Of a stretch of 64,000 nucleotides of DNA, positions 58,778-64,000 are shown piece by piece. This DNA comes from Globodera rostochiensis (lineage: Eukaryota > Nematoda > Chromadorea > Rhabditida > Heteroderidae). The translations under genes and the position numbers were made by a program. Location: assembly GCA_018350325.1 (NCBI GenBank), contig JAEVLN010000006.1, forward strand, positions 496,001-560,000, in the 5' to 3' direction. Position 1 is the stretch's first letter. Each line of letters starts with the position of its first letter. Under the pieces are notes generated by a model. That model worked only from the letters and a program-made list of their open reading frames with translations, was not told where the DNA came from and searched no databases.

Positions 58778-60574
58778 CTATTCCATTTTCTCTTCCGATT
58801 CAAACATCACCCCCCCCCATCGACCGCCAAATGCATATTCACTTACACACACTATCCAAGAAATGTCAGTGGACGCAAAATGCGAGAAATAAATGTGAAG
58901 GGGAGGAGGAGACGTAGAAGGGAGAGACAGTGTTGGATGGGGGAGTAGTGCCGCAGGCGTTTTCGACGAGCACTCACTCGTCCAGCGGCGCGTAGTTTAT
59001 CTATGCTTTCTCCCGGGCATTTCTTCCCCTTCCCGTCCTCTGTCCGGTATACCGCACCCCACCCACAGCCGCCGACCACTCGGCTTTTCATCATGTCATG
59101 GCATGGCCTCCTTAACTCCTCACGCCCTTTCTCCCCCCCCCATTTCTCCGAAATGGCATTTTTCTCGCATTTTCGACTGTCATAAAACCAGCGTTAACAA
59201 AAAACTCTTCAAATGTAATTATTCAGAAAAATCCCAAGTTTTTCTTGCTCAGGTTCCGCTTCCAACTCCCCATTTCATTTATCATTTTATAAATTCTATT
59301 TATTCGTTCATTTATTCGGCAAACAAATGTGAGGAGCTTAAGAATAAGTGCTGACGTATTCGTTGTCGAGAGTTACGTTGTGTAATTTATGCCTAATTGA
59401 GACAAAATTCGACACCTTTTGAACCGCCCACCCCTTTATATTATCCAGCAAAATCAATAGCAAAAAAGACCTGCTATGTATTTCTTTCTTATCCGCCCAT
59501 GAAAATCAACAAAATGTGAGGTGAATGGTGGAAAATCGATCACACCTGGACGTGTGGGAGGTGGTGGAAGCCCCCCCCCCCCGCCCGACGTGGGAGGGGG
59601 TGTAAGCCCCCCCCCCCCAATACACACCGGCAGCCCAATTCCTCCCCAATCTCTCCCAATTTGCTTTTAATTCACTAACACTTTCTTAATATCTCATTCA
59701 ATAAAGTTTACATCTCTAAAAGTGAAATATCACATGAGCCTAAATATGCATTTACATAAAAAGCGACTGTTAAGCGAATTGATAATGTCGTCGACTGGCG
59801 AGATTTTAAAATTATGAAAATAGGCAACAAAAAAAGGGAGAAAGAATTAAGTAGGGAACCAAACAAATGTTTTCATTTAGAAGAACTTGACTGACACATC
59901 GACATTTCGTCCATGGGGTATTCCCTCAATTGGCAAAAACCCGAGTGTGGACGAATTCCCTGCACAGTCCGTTGCGTCATTGCCCCTCGGGGGTAGAAGT
60001 AACAGCTAGCTAATTTGTAAGTTATGTGTATTTCTTCACCCGTCCAGCTCCCCCCCCCCCCGGCCCAATCCCATTCTCACCCACATTTTTGTTTGTTCAC
60101 CCCCCCCCCCCCAAACCCATTCCTCGCTTACTAAAATACATAAAACCCTCCCCGCCCGTATCCAATCCCGGATTAAGAGAGAAATAATAACAAATCGATT
60201 CTGACAAATTCGGTAGGTGTCGATCACGGAAAAGTGCACTACAATCGCATTATTATCAGGGATGGAAATCTGTACTGATCGAAAGAATGTGGGCAAAATA
60301 ATTTGTTTTTTACGATTAAATTTTTATGTTCTGTCGCATCGAATCATTCATTGCTTTTATTTTGTGTAGAATTAAATCAGTCTTTCAACAAAACAAAAAC
60401 CGGTTTTTTCGATTTTTCATATGAAATCAATCAGCTGACAGCAGAATTGGAGAAAAATCGTCTACGTCGAGACGAGTCAAAGTCGAAAGCTGTCGGCATT
60501 TGTTAATTTGATCCAGGCCGTATTTGGCCAATACTTCCTCCAAAAAATTGGGTCCAAAATCATTGACAACAAGA
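58778..60574. other. No gene recognised
   Basis: AT-rich spacer with C runs at 59569-59618 (two copies of GACGTGGGAGGnGGTG-nAAGC plus C run) and at 60050-60112. It is the likely 5' flank of the PLC-beta gene. No RNA gene seen. Confidence 0.5.
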
Positions 60575-63500
60575 ATGAATAAGGAGTGGAACTGGCGGAA
60601 CAAAGTGAGCATTCCGGAAGTACTGCTTCAGGGCGACGTGTTCGACCGATATGACGATGTGAGAATTCTCTCTCTCCCTCTGTAAATTGAAAACACCAAC
60701 GTGTTCGATGCAGGAGAGCAACATATTGGATCCGGGTTGTTCCGTCAGACTGGACGAGCACGGCTTCTACCTGGTTTGGAAGCCGAAGGGAAAAGATGCT
60801 GGAATTTTGGACATGACTCAGGCAGGTCTAGGGCATCATTATTGGCATTATGTTGAATGTAAGGTTTGAATTCTTTTGTTTTCCAAAGGTGTGGGAAGCA
60901 AGGCCTTCGGGCACAATCAAAGAGGGCAGGGTTTTGTACGAGTTGGAGCAGCGCGGCAAGTGCGGGCTGGCGGGCGAGACGCTGGAGGAGAGGACGGTCT
61001 GGCTGACCTACGGACTTGACCTGGTCAGTTCGAAAAAGGGGAGAACCTTTTTAATAATCTACAGAATTTAATTTTTAATTTTAAAATAATATAAAACTTA
61101 TTTACAAATCAAATAATAAAGTGTTAAGCAATTTCATATAAAAATGGAAAAATATAAGCAAAATTCGACATTTAAGAATATTGCTAACAAAGGTTATCGT
61201 CAATGGAATGTTTCTGATTGCGAGGACCGCTCAGGTGGCCCGGGAGTGGAGGAGTGCCATCAACGAATTCATCCGCGGCAACAAATTCCGTCACGCGTGT
61301 CCAATGCATTGTCTCCAAAAACAGTTCGTTTGTCAGCAGAATATTTTGAATCTTTCAGATGGAATTTATGTTTCGGTGTTTGAAGCATTTCTTATATCGT
61401 TTAAGCAAATTTGGGTGGAGTTTTAAATAATAAAGGTCATTCGTTGGATTTAGTAATTCGAGTTTCCCATCTTCAGCTGGCACTCCATTTGCCTGGCGAC
61501 CAACGACCGCAACCGAATTCCGTTGAGGAACATTGTGCGCACATTCGCCAGCGGCAAACCGGAGAAAATGGTGCACAAATGTCTGGCCGATTTGGGGCTA
61601 TCCGGAGACAAGGCGAGTCGCCATTTCCTTTGCAATTCATTCCTTTTTTTGATTTGTTTGCTGCCATGGCGCTTTCCTTTTTACACTTTTTCAGAAGGAA
61701 AGCTATTTGTTTCTGTCTGAATTTCTTAATGTGTACTGACTAGCGTGTCGTTGTATTCTTAATTCAAATGCGTTTCTAATGTTTTTGTGCTGTGATGTCG
61801 TCCTTTCAGTTTATACGTCGAGGTCGCCGTGGCAGCTCCGCCAGTGCGTCGGCACGACAGCAGGACTATCGTCTCAAGCGTGGCTTTTTGGCGCGCAAGA
61901 TCAGCAGTTTTTATCGCTGCGGGGAGGCGGAACGTTACAGGGGGACGCGGCGTCGAAACAAAAAGGTCATTCGGCGTCGTGGTGATGTCAGAGTTATCGG
62001 CAGAGAACTTGCACTTCGATTCTTGCACGCATTCTCAAGCCGCCCACAGTTTGGTAGAGGGTTTGGAGGCACTCACTCATTGAATTATTACATATTTGCT
62101 GTGTTGTCGTTGGTTGGTAGTCTTTATGTGTGCACTTCGTCCCCCCCCCCCCCCACCACCAGCGTCGGAAACGATGGGGGCGAGGGGGGGCGAGCAGTTC
62201 CCGTCTCTAATTGTGTGTGTATTCGATGCACTTTGTGATTTAGTGACTCGGGCAAACCATTTTTCAACTTTGGCCTAAAAGATGACCCCGATTCTTTGCA
62301 GGAACGGGAAGACCTAGACGCGGGTCTGTTCACGTTCGAGAAGTTTCTGCGGTTGTACCACAAAATTTGTCCCCGGACAGAAGTGCAGGAACTGTTCGTT
62401 CGGCTGTGAGTGTATCTGCCGGTGTTTATAGTCTAACTCCAAAATGCAGGTCAGGGCAGAAGGAGTACCTGACGCGAGATCGTCTACTGCAGTTTCTCAA
62501 TGATGAACAGCGCGACCCACGGCTGAACGAAATTCTGTTCCCGCACTTTGACCAGGACCGGGTCCAGCAGTTGATCGCAAAATACGAGTCAGACGAATCG
62601 TACATCGCACAAGGCAAAATGTCCGGTGACGGCTTTTTGCGGTTTCTTCTTTCGGACGAGAACTCGCCCGTGTTCCTGGACCGGAACGAGCTGTATCAAG
62701 ACATGGAACAGCCGTTGTGCCACTATTTCATCAACAGGCACATCCATTTTTTACAATCGCAAAACACCGCCCGATCTTTCAGTTCGCATAACACTTATCT
62801 GACGGGTCGCCAATACGGTGGCAAAAGTTCCACCGAAGTATACAGACAAGTGCTATTGTCCGGTTGTCGTTGCATTGAATTGGACTGTTGGGACGGGACT
62901 GGAGAGAACAAGGGCGAGCCAATCATCACCCATGGTAAGCTAAAGGGTGAACATGAACAGCAATTAGCCAAATCAATGCCCCTCCAGGGAAGGCGATGTG
63001 CACTGACGTTTTTTTCAAGGCAAACAAATCTTCGCTCAACCCTCTGATCAAATCATTTAGGAAGTGCTCTATCAGATCAAAGAGACCGCTTTCGCTCGGT
63101 CCGACTTCCCTGTCATACTGTCCTTTGAGAACCATTGCTCTAAGTCGAATCAGCTGAAGATGGCCAAGTACTGCTTGGAGATCTTTGGGGAGATGTTGTT
63201 GATCAAGCCTTTAGACGAACATCCGGTCGCTCATTCTGTTCTGCTTGTCCAATTCATTCATCTGCTCCCTTTTAATTCAGTTGGAGCCAGGAGTTACACT
63301 TCCTTCGCCCAACCGGCTGCGTCGGAAGATTCTGATCAAGAACAAGCGGTTGAAGAAAGAGGAGGAGCGGCGGCAAATGGAGGCGTTGAGGTGGGGGCAT
63401 TTCATTTTTTGAAGCAAATCGCCGGCCTTTCCATCCATTCTTTTCAGCCAAGGTCGCCTTTTGGACGAAGAAGACCCTTCCGAGGACCAACCGACGCAAC

Positions 63501-64000
63501 TGACCTCAACCGCAGCCGACAACAGCGGGGAGGACTGCAGCGGCGAGCAGCAGGCCATGTCACCGCGTGAGTTCCGACTTTTTAACCTTAAACTTTAACG
63601 GAATTGATTTACGATTTGTACAATTTTAAGTTCATTTTCAATCTCGGTAATACTTAAAATGACATTGTACTTAATCATAATTTTGCCGTTTAGTAATTCT
63701 TTGCTCTTTTCGCCTTGTTCTGATCATTTTTTGTTTTATTTTTAATATTGGCGTCTTAAAATCGCGCGAATTGTTTTTGAATAGTAATGATTTTAATGAG
63801 AAATTTTGGAATGGGTAATCAGCAGGCGTTATGCACGGCTCTCCGGACTACGAATTGTCGCTGTCCTTCGACTTGGCCGAGGACCCGACTTTGGCCGTCC
63901 ATTGTCCGGTTTCATCGCCCCGTACTGCCCCCGTTAGCCGTTGTGGGGACACCGGAGACGCGTCGTCGAGCAGACGCGCCAGCATGGGGCCTCTGTCCCA
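60575..64000 (+). CDS. egl-8: Phospholipase C beta (EGL-8/NorpA class), 3' end outside the window
   Basis: Gq effector that cleaves PIP2 to IP3 and diacylglycerol at the plasma membrane. ATG 60575: [20 protein letters not shown] and DVFDRYDD, then [20 protein letters not shown] and [16 protein letters not shown] (PH domain). [19 protein letters not shown] and [20 protein letters not shown] lead to the EF-hand part ([40 protein letters not shown]). The X catalytic box holds [17 protein letters not shown] (catalytic His), [17 protein letters not shown] (second His) and [15 protein letters not shown]. The X-Y linker begins [17 protein letters not shown] (63320) and runs acidic to the edge. The Y box, C2 and coiled-coil tail lie beyond 64000. 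Two introns (62738-62782 and 63020-63060) start with GC. An extra basic exon (61810-61965, 52 codons, [19 protein letters not shown]) sits between PH and EF-hands and is not usual for the family. Confidence 0.94.

Noticed and set aside
58452..58892. Plus-strand 146-codon frame opposite the basic coiled coil
   Set aside because: Ser/Pro/Phe-rich antisense of the Lys/Glu-rich minus frame. No domain or splice support.

Overview
The window looks like a plant-parasitic nematode chromosome, most likely a cyst nematode (Globodera/Heterodera type). The conserved genes are animal genes with many short introns (about 40-60 bp) and nematode-like members such as troponin I, serpentine-type receptors and PLC-beta of the EGL-8 class. 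At least six introns in conserved genes can only be joined if they start with GC instead of GT, a trait reported to be unusually common in Globodera. The species call is inference. No bacterial or viral genes were seen.

Layout. 1-4.5 kb: C/G-rich low-complexity DNA with exons of a recoverin/KChIP-like calcium sensor (minus). 4.5-8.9 kb: a SAP plus leucine-zipper transcription coactivator of the MRTF/myocardin type (plus) with a tRNA-Arg(ACG) in one intron. 10.98-13.1 kb: two unrecognised plus-strand genes, one acidic coiled coil and one small membrane protein. 13.5-14.75 kb: troponin I (minus). 15.6-18.6 kb: an unrecognised minus gene and two small predicted secreted proteins. 18.8-22.5 kb: a multi-pass receptor-like gene (minus) with a 1.1 kb minisatellite in an intron. 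23.4-38.6 kb: one complete ADAMTS metalloprotease gene (minus), from signal peptide through prodomain, HExxHxxGxxHD domain, disintegrin-like and Cys-rich segments to seven TSP1 repeats. Its introns contain a 6.5 kb GC-rich satellite and a separate 1.8 kb satellite. 38.6-48.3 kb: mostly tandem repeats (3 kb, 0.5 kb and several pyrimidine-rich arrays) with two weak gene candidates. 48.4-50.4 kb: an MPPED-type metallophosphoesterase (plus). 50.8-57.2 kb: a minus-strand run of housekeeping genes, eIF4E, MPDU1 and SRP54, closely spaced and possibly an operon. 57.7-58.2 kb: a MITE-like element. 60.6-64 kb: the N-terminal two thirds of PLC-beta (plus), which runs off the right edge.

What stands out is the number of tandem arrays (more than 15, over 25% of the window), with the largest placed between exons of one secreted protease. 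Exon joins were derived by hand from reading-frame phase and family motifs. They are firm for troponin I, ADAMTS, MPPED, SRP54, MPDU1, eIF4E and PLC-beta, and tentative elsewhere.
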